The notes: a model not told the origin generated them from the letters alone. 64,000 nt of DNA from Muscardinus avellanarius (GCA_963383645.1 OY726557.1:127186603-127250602); one strand, 5' to 3'. Shown: positions 43,300 to 53,502, counted from the first letter of the stretch. Numbers and translations: made by a program.

Positions 43300-43500
43300 G
43301 GAGGTTTTGGTGTAATGTGGAAGGAACTAGAATCCTGCCTCTGCCATTCACAAGTTGTGAGACTTTGGAAAACTTCCCTAACCTCCCAGATCCTGCATTT
43401 CCTCACATAATTATAAAGGCATCTCTTTCACAGAGTTGTTGCATATATTAAATAAAGGCATGTGTGCGAAACACCAAACATATTACGGGGTTTCAATAAA
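43300..43500 (+). mobile_element. MIR element
   Basis: The segment 'tagaatcctgcctctgccattcacaagttgtgagactttggaaaacttccctaacctcccagatcctgcatttcctcac ... ttcacagagttgttgcatatattaaataaag' is a near complete MIR. Confidence 0.8.
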
Positions 43501-43684
43501 ATGTTGGCGACTTCACTACTAAGTGTGTGTTGTTTAGAGTAGAAATTATGTAGTGGAGTTTTGTGTGTGTTGGGAGGGGGTGCTTTAGACTTAACCAAGA
43601 GCTTAGGAAATACTACAGAGATGTACATCCTGTTGCTTGGCAGGTATTCCTCTGAGAACTCTGCCTTCTGTCAGTTGCTTTGAC
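43501..43684. other. Unique spacer
   Basis: Nothing recognised. Confidence 0.5.
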
Positions 43685-43800
43685 CCCACAGAGTTATAGG
43701 CATCATTGTTTTCAAGTCGGCATCAACTTGGAGTCCATCACTTGGTGTCTGGACTTTGGGTCACTGGGTCATGGCCTTGGGAACTCTATGTGTCCCTGGA

Positions 43801-43859
<59 letters not shown>

Positions 43860-44058
43860 CCTCTCTCTGTCTGCTTCCAGACACTCTGACTTAGAGCTGC
43901 TTTTTAACCTGTTACCTTGGTTTCTGCCTTGGAGCAGGCTGACATGGACTGAACCTCTGAAACTGTGAGCTGAAATAAACTTTAAATTTTTCCTTCTTCA
44001 AGTTGTTCATGGTAGGTTGTTTGGTCATAGATTCAGAAAAGCTAACGAACACAAGCAA
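43685..44058 (+). mobile_element. MaLR-type LTR with (CT)n core
   Basis: The body runs into (CT)24 at 43807-43854, then 'gctgacatggactgaacctctgaaactgtgagctgaaataaactttaaatttttccttcttcaagttgttcatgg', and ends 'ttcagaaaagctaacgaac'. This is the 3' half of a rodent MaLR LTR, in which a CT-rich stretch is normal and here has expanded. Confidence 0.78.
43807..43870. repeat. (CT)n microsatellite inside an LTR
   Basis: About 24 pure CT units, then an imperfect CT-rich continuation. Confidence 0.97.
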
Positions 44059-44748
44059 AGTATGGGTGATGATGTGTCTAGACTCCCCACACCCCGAAGG
44101 AGTGAGAGGCAGGGACCCAGAGACATGACATCAGTGGAGGCATAACAAGGAAACAGGGGTCCCTAGCATGCTGGGTGGCCTGGGGTGATGGACCAGTCTG
44201 CCAGGCTTAGCCCTGCCCTCAGGAGTGTCTATCAGTGGACACTGCTCTCTCCGAAGCTGAGAGGTGCTATAGCTTTTCTGGTAGAACAGCCCTATGTGCC
44301 ACTCAGGAGAAAAAGGAGAGAGAAACAGGATACAACTGCCTGACCTCACTCCACCCCTAAATATTAATTTCTAGGACACAATGAGGTGTAGAAGAGGGGT
44401 AGCAGGCAGACCCATCATGCATGAGGCTGTTCCATCCTGCCATTTGTCACTGGCAAAACTGATAGATGGCTCTTCTAGGTGGCCTCCTAGTCACATGTGT
44501 ATGGCTGCCACAACTGAGCATCTCAGCTGACCTCTTCCTACAGTAATGATGGCAGGAGGCTTTTGGATGGGCTTAGGTCAGGTTTAGGGAACTGACTAGG
44601 AAACAGGGAGCCTCACAGTCACCTCTATGGGCCTAGGGCAAAGGACCAGCCCCCATGCCTGTCAAAAGAAATTTACCTGCAAACAATCTGTCAATGGTCT
44701 CACAGCCTCTGCCAGACTCAGAACCAATGACCAGCAATTTCTCCTAGA
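44059..44748. other. Unique sequence, no feature recognised
   Basis: Nothing firm. Confidence 0.45.
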
Positions 44749-44749
44749 A

Positions 44750-44950
44750 GGCAGTGGCTCTTCAACTTTGGGGAGCATTAGAATTATTGAGGGCGGTGTT
44801 ATAAGTACCACTCTCCACACCCCACTTCAAACACTCAGAGTTGAACTCTTTGCTCTTGATTGGGGCCCAGGACACCTAGGTTCCATCTGACTCTAATTTA
44901 GTCATCTCATTAATAGCTCACCAACATAGTCATCTGGCATTAGTATTCAA
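44750..44950 (+). mobile_element. MER5-type DNA transposon relic
   Basis: The segment 'cagtggctcttcaactttggggagcattagaattattgagggcggtgttata' matches the left half of a MER5-type element; the right half is degraded. Confidence 0.55.
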
Positions 44951-44979
44951 AATGCTTTCAACAGGTCACATCCCTTCTC

Positions 44980-45062
44980 TCATTCATTCATAGATTTTTA
45001 GAATGTCTGTGATACGTCAAGCACTTTTCAAGGTGCTAGAGGTACACCAACGACCAAAAGAA
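44980..45062 (-). mobile_element. L2 tail fragment, antisense
   Basis: The segment 'cattcattcatagatttttagaatgtctgtgatacgtcaagcacttttcaaggtgctagagg' matches the reverse complement of an L2 3' end. Confidence 0.6.
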
Positions 45063-45442
45063 ATGGAACCTCTGACCTATCCATGTGACCTTCTTCTTTA
45101 CAAGATGGACTAATTCATGGCTTAGAAAGAATGCTACAAAGGGAGTCAGGACACCTGAGTTTCTGGTTTAACCCAGCAATGAACTAGACGTGCTTCTTAA
45201 TTTTCTGGAAAAAAAACCCCTCATAGTCATCCTCTATAAAAAGATAACCAAGAAGGTCTGAAGATGAATTCAGCCAGTCTACAAAGGATGATATACTTAT
45301 AGAACCTCCATGCAGAGGTTCCCCATGACGGTCCCAAGTGACAGATGTACACCCTGTGGATTCTGATCTAGAGGAGTTTAAAATATATCCTGGGGAAATG
45401 AATAAAACCCAAGAATAGAAGAATAAAAACAACATTTTAAGT
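45063..45442. other. Unique sequence, no feature recognised
   Basis: The 110-codon minus frame at 45184-45516 runs into the LTR and has no motif. Confidence 0.45.
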
Positions 45443-45595
45443 GTATGAGTCAGCTTCTGCATCCCTGTAACCAGAATAAGATAAGTTAAGAGGAGGAAAG
45501 ATTTACTTTGGCTCATGGCTTCAGAGGGTAGTTCATAGTTGTCTAACTCTAAGAAACATCACAGCAGCAGGGCATGGTGGAAAAAGCTGTTTCAT

Positions 45596-45656
<61 letters not shown>

Positions 45657-45796
45657 GAAGTGGCCAGAGACAGATACAGTCCTCAAGGCCAAGCCCCCAG
45701 TGACTCACTTTCTCCAGCCAAGACACACTTCTGAATCTCACTGCTCTGTCAACACACAAAGCTTTGGGGTAACATTCTAGATCCAAACCATAACAC
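45443..45796 (-). mobile_element. MaLR-type LTR with (GA)n core, antisense
   Basis: The reverse complement starts 'ttatggtttggatctagaatg' and continues past '(CT)27'. It ends with the MaLR 3' signature, seen here as 'gaggaggaaagatttactttggctcatggcttcagagg' at 45490-45530. It is the same general family as 43685-44058 but opposite in orientation. Confidence 0.8.
45601..45654. repeat. (AG)27 microsatellite inside an LTR
   Basis: A pure AG run, the opposite-strand counterpart of the (CT)n at 43807. Confidence 0.98.
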
Positions 45797-46784
45797 CAAG
45801 AGGCATGGGATCTTGGCAAAGGAGGGAGCAGATTTGGAGCAGCTGGGACACACTTGGTGGTGGGCAGGGTATTGATTTAGGACACAAAGGTGGGAGGTTC
45901 TGGATAGAGGGGAGCTGGGGCAAGGGCCCTCTGTGAGGCCAAGTGGTATGCAGAAGCTAAGCATAGGGCAGGCAGGTTGGAGGCAGAGCACAAAGCAGCC
46001 TGAGCCTGGGTTTGGGACCAAACAGACCTGAGTTTGAATCTTACTTTTATCCCCTACTGGCTGTAATAACTGAAGAGAGGTTATTTATAGGGAAAAGTAC
46101 ATTGTTCAGATATGAAAACTAAAGGCAAGGAAGGTCAGCATCTGCCTTGAGGGGTTTTTGTGAGGATTACAGGTCATTTGTCTCCAGCTACAGGGCTCAA
46201 TACACAGCTGTCATTTCGAGGGCTTGCTTGCAGTGGAGTAAGGAGAGGGGACCTGACACCTGGGGCAGAACTAGCGAGGTGCCGTATGGGACACGTTTCC
46301 AGCTTTCCAGGTCTGAGGTGCCACAGGCACATAAAATGTTTTTAAAGAACTCCAAAACGTCCCTTCTTTATCTCTCTTAGGGCTGAAGGGTTGATGCACT
46401 GGAACGATTTGTGACTTCACTATGAATGGAGTCCCCTTATCAGAGAGTTCATTATCAGAAGGCTTTAGTGGATATGAGAAATGCTGTTTCTTCATTTCTC
46501 CAAGACTGATAAGCAAGCTATCTCAGAGGGGTTGTCCTGGACGAGGTATTTTTCCTTTTTGTTAGGGCTGGAGAAGCTGGAAGAGGAAAACCCCAATACT
46601 TATTCTTACCACCCTAAAGCTGATATAAAAGTATATTTCCATAGATTGGTGGGAAGTCACCGTGGTGATTTAGGAAGGGATTATCTGGCCTTCTTCCAGG
46701 ATATTCCTACTTGAACACTTATTTAGATACCATAGACTTCAAATCCCTCATTGATAAAAGAGACAATCATTTCCATCTTGTAAG
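45797..46784. other. Unique sequence; small MIR-like fragment at 46022-46085
   Basis: The phrase 'cagacctgagtttgaatcttacttttatcccctactggctgtaataac' fits the MIR 5' part. No gene is supported. Confidence 0.45.
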
Positions 46785-47560
46785 GTTTGGTAGGCAGAAA
46801 AATGCCAACTTCCCCTTAAAATTGATGTCCAGAAACATCTAAATGTATCATGTTACATGGTGAGGGAGGATAAAGGTTGCCGATGGAATTAAGGTTACCT
46901 ATCCCTGGCCTTGGGGCGGGAAGAGTGTGCTGGGGTACCTGTGTGGGTCAGTGTAATCACAGGGTTGTTACAAATGGAAGAGGGAAGCAGGGGAGTTCAT
47001 GTCAGAATGATGCAGTGTGAGAAAGATGCCATAGGCCATTTTTGGCTTCGAAGATGGATTTAGGGGCCATATGCCAAGGAATATGGGCAGCCTCCAAGCT
47101 GAAGAAGAAAAGAGAACATACATTCTTAGAATCTCTAGGAGAAACGCCTGCCAATACCTTGATTTTATTTAGCCCAGTGAGATCCATTTTTGGACTTCTG
47201 ACCTCCAGAACCATAAGATAATAAATGTGTGCTATTTTATTTTCTTCTGTTTGTATTTTGTTTTGTTTTATTTTGGGGGTCATTTGTCTTTTGTTTTATT
47301 TGGGTTTTTTATTTTTTATTTTTGGTACTGGGGATTGAATCCAGGAGCATTCTACCTCCAGGCTATACCCCCAGCCTTATTTTATTTATTTTGAAACAGG
47401 GTTTCACTAAGTTGCTTGAGGCTGGCCTCGAACTTGTGATTTTCCTATCTCAGTCTCCCAAGTACCAAGATCACAGTTGTGGACCACCATCCCCAGCTAA
47501 ATCTGTGCTATTTTAAGCCACCAAATGTGTGGTATGTTGTTTTATCAACAGGGAAAAATA
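46785..47560 (+). mobile_element. MLT1-type LTR (ERVL-MaLR), split by a SINE
   Basis: It starts 'tggtaggcagaaaaatgcc'. It passes through 'tgttacatggtgagggaggataaagg', 'ggcttcgaagatggatttaggggccatatgccaaggaatatgggcagcctccaag' and 'tttagcccagtgagatcc', to 'ttggacttctgacctccagaaccataagataataa'. After the SINE it resumes 'ttaagccaccaaatgtgtggtatgttg'. A near full-length old MaLR LTR with no coding function. Confidence 0.85.
47240..47498 (-). mobile_element. B1-dID SINE, antisense, with 17-bp target duplication in the MLT1
   Basis: T-rich tail, then 'ggtactggggattgaatccaggagcattctacctccaggctatacccccagcc', then B1 'caagtaccaagatcacagttgtggaccaccatccccagc'. The direct repeat aaatgtgtgctatttta at 47223-47239 recurs as aaatctgtgctatttta at 47499-47515 (16 of 17). 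Confidence 0.95.
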
Positions 47561-47609
47561 ATACATAAAAATAATGGATGAGCTATTACAATGTACTTTC
47601 ACAATTGTA

Positions 47610-47775
47610 TCCCTGAGTAAGACAACTTGATCTCTGTCCCTTAGTTTTCTTAAGTATAAAATGAGGATGATACTAAGATCTATTTTATGGGGTTTCCACC
47701 AGAAAGAAATGGAAAATTAGCATGAAGTATTCGAGTGACATGTGGAAAGGACCATTTAAGTGTTGGCTGATAGTC
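47610..47775 (+). mobile_element. MIR fragment
   Basis: The segment 'gacaacttgatctctgtcccttagttttcttaagtataaaatgaggatgatactaagatc' is MIR core; the 3' part is drifted. Confidence 0.55.
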
Positions 47776-48028
47776 TTACTATTATACAAAGCAATTAGCC
47801 CGGCTGTGTAGTATGTTCTCAACACAATCACTGTGAGTGTTTTGTTTTTGCTTTATGAAAGAAAGAAGGGGCTGTGGCTGTTGTTCTAGGACTTCACCTA
47901 ACTGCAGAAGCTCCCATTATAACCTGAATTATATCCCAAACTCCAGGAGGCCCTGCCTTTCATGTTGTGCCTAGTTCCTGCTTTAATATGTCTTCTGGAG
48001 GAAGAAGGTCTGACCCTGGTTGATTTTT
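47776..48028. other. Unique spacer
   Basis: Nothing recognised. Confidence 0.45.
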
Positions 48029-48029
48029 G

Positions 48030-48480
48030 TAACTCATGTTGTATTGAGATTTTCCATTATTGTACAACAATCAACCCTAACATTAGTGACTTTGAATAAC
48101 TACCATTTGGTTACGGCTCATGATTCACAGGTTAGCAGTTCAGGCAGGACTTGGCTGCACTTGCTGGGCTCAGAAGAGCTGGAACCAGCTCTGCACATGT
48201 GCCTAGAGTCTGGACTGGGCTGGCCAGAGGAGCCAGGTTCTAGGTGGCATTGATCTTTCCGTGACCTCTCCAAGCATCAAATTTTTCAGAAAAAGGCTTC
48301 TGGTGAGAGTTCCAGGAGCACTTTCTGAGAGACTGAGCCTGGAGACTCACCCCATCATCTTACATCCACGATGCCCTATGGGTCAAGGCAGCCAAGGATC
48401 CTGCTCAGATTCAGTGGGTTCTAATAACGCCGCCTCTTAATGGGATTTGTGACTTTGTGTTCACTAGAGATAACTCAGGA
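48030..48480 (-). mobile_element. Ancient LTR/MaLR-like repeat, antisense
   Basis: The segments 'caatcaaccctaacattagtgactttgaataactaccattt', 'ttcacaggttagcagttcaggcaggacttggctg' and 'cccatcatcttacatcc' follow the order of an old mammalian LTR-type repeat read in reverse. The exact family is not certain. Confidence 0.4.
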
Positions 48481-48719
48481 GTGGTAAACAGAGAGTGGAT
48501 GTAAGAGACTCAGTGGTCCATTCTGGACAGTACAACAAACACTGAGCCCACTGGCCAGCCTCTCTCAAACCATTCTGGGCTCAGCTAACTGTGACGGAGT
48601 TCCTACTATTTAGAAGGCACTGTGCTAGGGGTCTTCATGTTTATGAGTAATTTGGATTATCTTAAGAGAAAGCATCATGCTGGAGACAAAGAATAAACCA
48701 GAGCCTGGGGGACACAGGG
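48481..48719. other. Unique spacer
   Basis: Possible MIR/L2 debris ('aaggcactgtgctaggggtcttcatg') near 48615; otherwise nothing. Confidence 0.4.
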
Positions 48720-49030
48720 GTCGACTGACCGTGGCATTCGGAATGGCCTCTATAGGGAGCCAGGCTGTCTTAAACATCTGTGTCCTGAGAGGATCCTGGC
48801 TGCTTCGAATCGGGTCAAATGGAACTCAGAGGAACTCATGTTTCTAAAAAGAGCCAGATCTATTTAACTCTGGAGCCTGGCTGGTCTCATTGGTGGGTTC
48901 ATGCCACGGGGAAAATGCTTCATCACTGTCGGCACTCGGCTGGCGCTTTGGATAAGCAGGGGCCAATCAGTCTCCGGGGTTCCCTGTCTGCTATCCTTTT
49001 AGCAAAAATCAATTAATTTTCAGAAAAATG
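48720..49030. other. Candidate conserved non-coding or regulatory segment
   Basis: Ten CpGs occur between 48720 and 48980 (gtcgac, gaccgt, ttcgga, ttcgaa, atcggg, cacggg, gtcggc, ctcggc, ggcgct, tccggg). A CCAAT box with its usual neighbour bases (gggccaatcag, near 48960) and an AT-rich 'caattaattttcag' follow. No repeat signature. It may be an enhancer or an unannotated promoter. Confidence 0.35.
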
Positions 49031-49624
49031 AAACTCAACAAAGAGGAGGGGGAAAAAAAGCCCCAACTAATCTGAAAAGGCTGAAAGAAAAGCAACATTC
49101 CTACTGATAAGCTGAACCCCAGATGACACTTATAGGGGGGCATGCACCGCCAGTTGGTCTAGAATAGTCCAGGTACCCTGGCATCCAGCAGTCTCCAGGA
49201 GAGCAGGGAGGAGTGGGAAGAGGCCAGGTGTAGAGCCAGTGGGGGGATCTGCCAGAACTACCTGTAGATTTCTCTGGATTCGTTAGCATCTCTCAAAATA
49301 AGATCAAATTGATGCTGATTAAAGCTGAAAAACCCCACAAGCCCAGCATGCTGAGTATATGACTCTAGGGCCCCTGAACAAATTGTTTTCCCTTTTCATG
49401 CTGATTCTTGTGAACTTTTTGGCTCAGTCTAGCTCGCCCGTAGGGACAGGACTGGAAATGGAAGTCCAGGTTTCCTCTTGGCACCTAGCTGTCAAAGCCA
49501 TCCCCCAGCTTCCCAGCAGGAAGGAGACACAAAAGCCTTTTCATCCTCCAAACTGATGTCTACAATGCAAATGGGCTGAGGAGCCCTCAGCCTTAAATCT
49601 GTTCAGAAAAGGTTCACTGTGTGC
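49031..49624. other. Unique sequence, no feature recognised
   Basis: Nothing firm. Confidence 0.45.
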
Positions 49625-49785
49625 TTACCTGTCCCAGGTGTTTTGAGTAAATGGTTTTGGCTCATGCAACAACCCTGTGAGCCAGGTAGGCATTCCGTTA
49701 CCCAAGAGGTAACTGTTAGGACCCTAGAGTTCAGAGAGGGTGAGAAATTTGTCTAAAGTCACATGTGTAGTGATGAGCATCTGTT
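49625..49785 (+). mobile_element. MIR fragment (3' half)
   Basis: The segment 'catgcaacaaccctgtgagccaggtaggcattccgttacccaagaggtaactgttaggaccctagagttcagagagggtgagaaatttgtctaaagtcacatg' is MIR. Confidence 0.75.
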
Positions 49786-50380
49786 TCCCTGTGTCAGTAT
49801 GAGCCTTCTGAGTCTTAGTCAAAGGCCTATATACATAGTATTTCCAGGTAGAACAGAAAAAAATGGGGCTATCGGGTATAAAACGTTCCCCCAACTTATA
49901 CTTAGGATACTCATGACCTAGAATTGGAATTCTTAAACTTAGGCAGTCTGATGATTCTAGGACTCCTGTCTCAGAATGATGTTTTAAAATAGAAATCAAA
50001 ATGCATAGGATTATGAAAGAAAGCAATTGCACTGAACATGCAAATTACAAAAATATTAAAAACGGCTAGTGATGAGAGGGTACCACGGACTGGTTATTCA
50101 TGTTAATCTGCAGTGTAGTCATGTACCCCCTTCTCTATAATCCAATGAGCATCAAGATCTAGCAAAGGTCTAACAACTACTGTAATTTCAAGTTGTTGGG
50201 GAACATGACTAATATTTTGAGATTTCTGCTAAAACAGCAACTGATATGAAGCCATATATATATGTATATATATATATATATCATAATATATCAAGATATC
50301 TGAGATATTGATTGGAGGCAAAGCCACAAGTTACTATTGTTACCATGGGTTTTGTTGAGTATATTTACAATTAAAGAGAA
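49786..50380. other. Unique sequence with (TA)n at about 50254-50282
   Basis: The 102-codon minus frame at 49724-50032 is chance. The TA stretch is short and interrupted. Confidence 0.45.
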
Positions 50381-50420
<40 letters not shown>

Positions 50421-50422
50421 TT
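50381..50422. repeat. (TTA)n microsatellite, 14 units
   Basis: It abuts the ID end of an antisense SINE, so it is probably that SINE's A-tail, seen reversed and expanded. Confidence 0.96.
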
Positions 50423-50849
50423 AGGTACTGGGGATGAAATTGAGGGGCATTCTACCTCTGAGCTACATCCCCAGCCCTATATTTTAGTCTTTTATTTTTT
50501 GTGTGTGGTACTAGAGATGGAACCCAGGGGCATTCTACCTCTGAGCTACACCCCTAGTCCTATTTTTATTCTTTATTTTGAAACAGGGTCTCACTGAGTT
50601 GAAAAGGGCCTCACTCAGTAGCTGAGGCTTGCCACAAACTGTGGTCTTCCTGTCTTAGCCTCCCAAATGCTGGGATTACAAGCGTGCACAACCACACCCG
50701 GCAGTCTTTTTTTTTTTTTTTTTTTTTGAAACAGTCTCACTGAGTCGCAAAAGGCCTTGTTAATTACCTGAGGCTGTCCCCGAACCTCAATCCTCCAGTC
50801 TCTACCTCCTTAATGCTGGGATTATAAGCATATGCCACCACGCCTGGCC
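50423..50849 (-). mobile_element. B1-dID SINE, antisense, interrupted by another SINE
   Basis: ID half at 50423-50493 ('ggtactggggatgaaattgaggggcattctacctctgagctacatccccagcc'). B1 half resumes at 50711 ('gaaacagtctcactgagtcgcaaaaggcc ... ataagcatatgccaccacgcctggcc'). Confidence 0.92.
50494..50702 (-). mobile_element. B1-dID SINE nested in a B1-dID SINE
   Basis: A complete antisense dimer ('ggtactagagatggaacccaggggcattc ... gggattacaagcgtgcacaaccacacccggc'). It is bounded by the direct repeat agtctttt at 50486-50493 and 50703-50710. Confidence 0.94.
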
Positions 50850-50879
50850 CTAAATTCTTGTTGGAAGTTAACAGAAGTA

Positions 50880-51094
50880 GCCAGGCGTGGTAGCGCACGC
50901 CTTTAATCCGGATGCCCTTGTAATTCAATGTGCTTGGGAGGTGGAGACAGGAAGATTGCGCAGGTTCGAAGCCAGCCTTGCTGGCTTAAGAGACCCTGTT
51001 TCCAAATGAAATATAAAATAAGTTTGGGAGAGTAGCCCAGAGGTAGAAGGGTTCCATCGCTAGTACCACCAAAAAAAAAAAAAAAAAAAAAAAA
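50880..51094 (+). mobile_element. B1-dID SINE with target duplication
   Basis: Forward dimer (gccaggcgtggtagcgcacg ... 'gtttgggagagtagcccagaggtagaagggttcc') with a small insertion in the B1 half and a tail of about 26 A. The direct repeat aagttaacagaagta at 50865-50879 recurs as aagttaatggaagta at 51095-51109. Confidence 0.93.
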
Positions 51095-51224
51095 AAGTTA
51101 ATGGAAGTAAGATCTGATTTCTCTCCAGCATTCAAGTGGTTTGGTTTTCTTGAATCCCCCATGTTAATCATTTTTACGTATTTTTATGTATTTAACCTCT
51201 ACGTATATCATATTCAGTGATATA
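51095..51224. other. Unique spacer
   Basis: Nothing recognised. Confidence 0.5.
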
Positions 51225-51320
51225 GAGGTTTTTGCTTATTATCCCATTTCACAGATGAAAAAACACAGGTACATAGAGATTAAGTAACTTACCCAAGGTC
51301 ACACAGGGTTAATCAGTTTA
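51225..51320 (+). mobile_element. MIR fragment
   Basis: The segment 'ttatcccatttcacagatgaaaaaacacaggtacatagagattaagtaacttacccaaggtcacacagg' is an unusually well preserved MIR core. Confidence 0.88.
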
Positions 51321-51469
51321 TCTTGCTGTCTCTAACTGGGAACTATTTAGCCCTTTGGGGAATTGAGATCCAAGAATATTTCTTTTGAATTTTACCCAGT
51401 TGGGGTTAGCCTTTTCTAGTCGCCAATCCCTTCCACATGGTTTGCAGACTATTGGTCCCTCCCTTCTGC
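51321..51469. other. Unique spacer
   Basis: Nothing recognised. Confidence 0.5.
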
Positions 51470-51726
51470 TAACCATTCATTAGTCATGTGTCAGGTGTCC
51501 TCCTCACAGAAGTCTTTCCTGAACAGATCTCCACCCACAATACTGGCGCGTCCATCACTGAGGAAAGTGAGCTTTTATCTACCTTGTTACTAAGTTAACA
51601 TCTGCTTATCTTGCCACAGAGTGGATGCACGGGGCAACACTCTACCTGATTTTGATCATCTTTATATCCTCATCGTCTATGTAGGTGTCTGGCACAGTGT
51701 AGACACTCGATCGCTGCATAATGGAG
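51470..51726 (+). mobile_element. L2 3' end
   Basis: The segment 'gtgtcctcctcacagaagtctttcctgaacag' through 'gtctggcacagtgtagacactcgatc' is L2. The last 81 bases (51645-51725) recur at 53235-53315. Confidence 0.7.
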
Positions 51727-52738
51727 GAGAGTGCACTACAGTCCTGGAGATACGATCCACTCCTTCAATATGACGATGTACTCGCCCCCTGTATTCCTTC
51801 ATTGCTCTTTATTAAGTGTGTCCCTTTGGATCCCTGGCCTTTGGATCATCATTCTTGCTCTTTTCTCTCCTCAGAATTACCTCCAATTCTTTCAAACCTT
51901 ATTTCTACCTTGAACTTCCAGGACTCAAATGTTCTGGGAAATATCTGTTGGATGTGTTGGGAGACAGCACTGAGAACAGAGGCTGGCTGGCTTCCAAAGC
52001 CTCGTGTCTGATTGGCTGCCAGGTAGGAGCCTATGGGGTTCCCAACACTAATCCCCCCTCTTCTCCTCGCCTCTAGGAATGAGGGTGAAGACTGGCAATC
52101 AGTGTTTAGGCTGGTGACAAACAGGATCTATCACGATGCCTGAAGTGCTTCCTCCAACAACATATTTTCAGGATGGCATTTAATTTCTGAACTTTTTCTC
52201 CTGCAGAGGAAAGACTTTCTGCTTCAGCTTCTTTGTTGGTTGAAAATGAAGCCGCTTAGTAAGTCTTGCCCTCCCTTCTCAGTCACCCTCACCTTAGGGT
52301 TATAGGGTTTTTCTGGTCTCCCTACATATTATAGGTGCCTAAAACCCCATCTGTATTTCCTTGCTTTACTCCTTGGTATCTACAATAATTCAGAAGAACA
52401 GAAAGTCATCCACCTCCCTGTGCTCACAAATATTAAGAACTGATATGAAAGCCTTCTCAGAGTCAAACATTTTATTACATTCTTTGCTTTGGGAAATTTA
52501 AGTCACTTAGAGGATGACAATGTTGCCTCTTCCAGGGGTAAAGAAATAATACTAATGCACTTCAAGAATGTTCATTTTAACTAGTATTAAAATAATTTAA
52601 AAGAATTTCTAAAATCATAGACATATATGACTACATTATTAAAGAGGAGGGCACATTCCAAAATGACCACTTTAAAGCTGATAATACTCATTTGGTATAA
52701 AAATTTAAGAAAGCCTTATTTTTTTTTTTACTAAAGTT
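51727..52738. other. Unique sequence, no feature recognised
   Basis: Overlapping plus frames at 51721-52076 (60-96 codons) have no motif. Confidence 0.45.
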
Positions 52739-52944
52739 CTTTTTTAGTACTGGGAATAGAACCCAGGAGAATTCTACTTCCAAGATACACCCTCAGCCCT
52801 ATTTTTTATTCTTAATTTTGAAACAGGGTCTCACTGAGTTACAAAGGGCCTCACTAAGTAGCTGAGGCTGTCTGCGAATGGTGATCCTCCCGTCTCAGCC
52901 TCCCAAATGCTGGAATTATAAGTATCCACCACCATGCCTGGCCT
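52739..52944 (-). mobile_element. B1-dID SINE, antisense, with target duplication
   Basis: ID half: 'gtactgggaatagaacccaggagaattctac'. B1 half: 'caaatgctggaattataagtatccaccaccatgcctggcc'. The direct repeat actaaagtt lies at 52730-52738 and 52947-52955. Confidence 0.94.
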
Positions 52945-52955
52945 TGACTAAAGTT

Positions 52956-53129
52956 TTTTTTGAATAAATTAAAGGGATTTCAGATATTGGAAGAAGTGCT
53001 TGAAATTGCAGCTGGTAGAGAGGAGCAATTTTCTTTGTATTTTTACTTGAACTATCCGCAAAATAGGAGCCAGAGCTGCCTTTTTTCCCCTGGATAAAGT
53101 TTCCATAGATTTCATTGGTAGAAGCATTG
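52956..53129. other. Unique spacer
   Basis: Nothing recognised. Confidence 0.5.
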
Positions 53130-53365
53130 GGTCTTAGAATTAGACTGATGAGTTTGATTTTAGATGGTTTGTGACCTCCTCAGAGGTGACATTCCTTATC
53201 TTTGACATTATTTCTCATCTGTAAAATGGGAATGCCTGATTTTGGTCATCTTTATATCCCCATCATCTGTGTAGGCGACTGACACAGTGTAGACACTCAA
53301 TCGCTGCATAATGGAAAATGTAAAATGGAAATAATACTACTTATTTCAAAGAATTATGGCATTTT
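53130..53365 (+). mobile_element. MIR element with an 89-bp insertion
   Basis: The 5' part ('gggtcttagaattagactgatgagtttgattttag') and core ('atttctcatctgtaaaatggg') are interrupted at 53230-53318. The core then repeats 'tgtaaaatgg' at 53319-53328 and continues 'aaataatactacttatttcaaagaattatgg'. The insert carries the 81-bp copy of 51645-51725. Confidence 0.75.
53235..53315 (+). repeat. 81-bp copy of the L2 tail at 51645-51725
   Basis: It aligns without gaps, with about 8 mismatches in 81 bases (roughly 90%). It begins cctgattttggtcatcttta and ends 'ctgcataatgga'. It is flanked by the direct repeat tgtaaaatgg at 53220-53229 and 53319-53328. Confidence 0.9.
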
Positions 53366-53450
53366 ACTTAATGGCAAAAAATAAAATAAAATAAGCAAAT
53401 CATTTCAGTACAGTGATGCACAGACATTTGCTAAGTGGCATCAATTTAAA

Positions 53451-53502
53451 CAGGAGTAACTCATCAAGGCTTTATCCAGGAGTAACTCATCCAAGGCTTT
53501 AT
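53451..53502. repeat. Tandem duplication of a 25/26-bp unit
   Basis: caggagtaactcatc-aaggctttat at 53451-53475 is repeated at 53477-53502 with one inserted base. Confidence 0.93.

Noticed and set aside
43680..43968. Leu/Ser-repeat frames in several registers
   Set aside because: Translation of (CT)n inside an LTR.
50254..50282. TA-rich stretch as a possible promoter TATA element
   Set aside because: A simple repeat with no downstream gene or initiator context.
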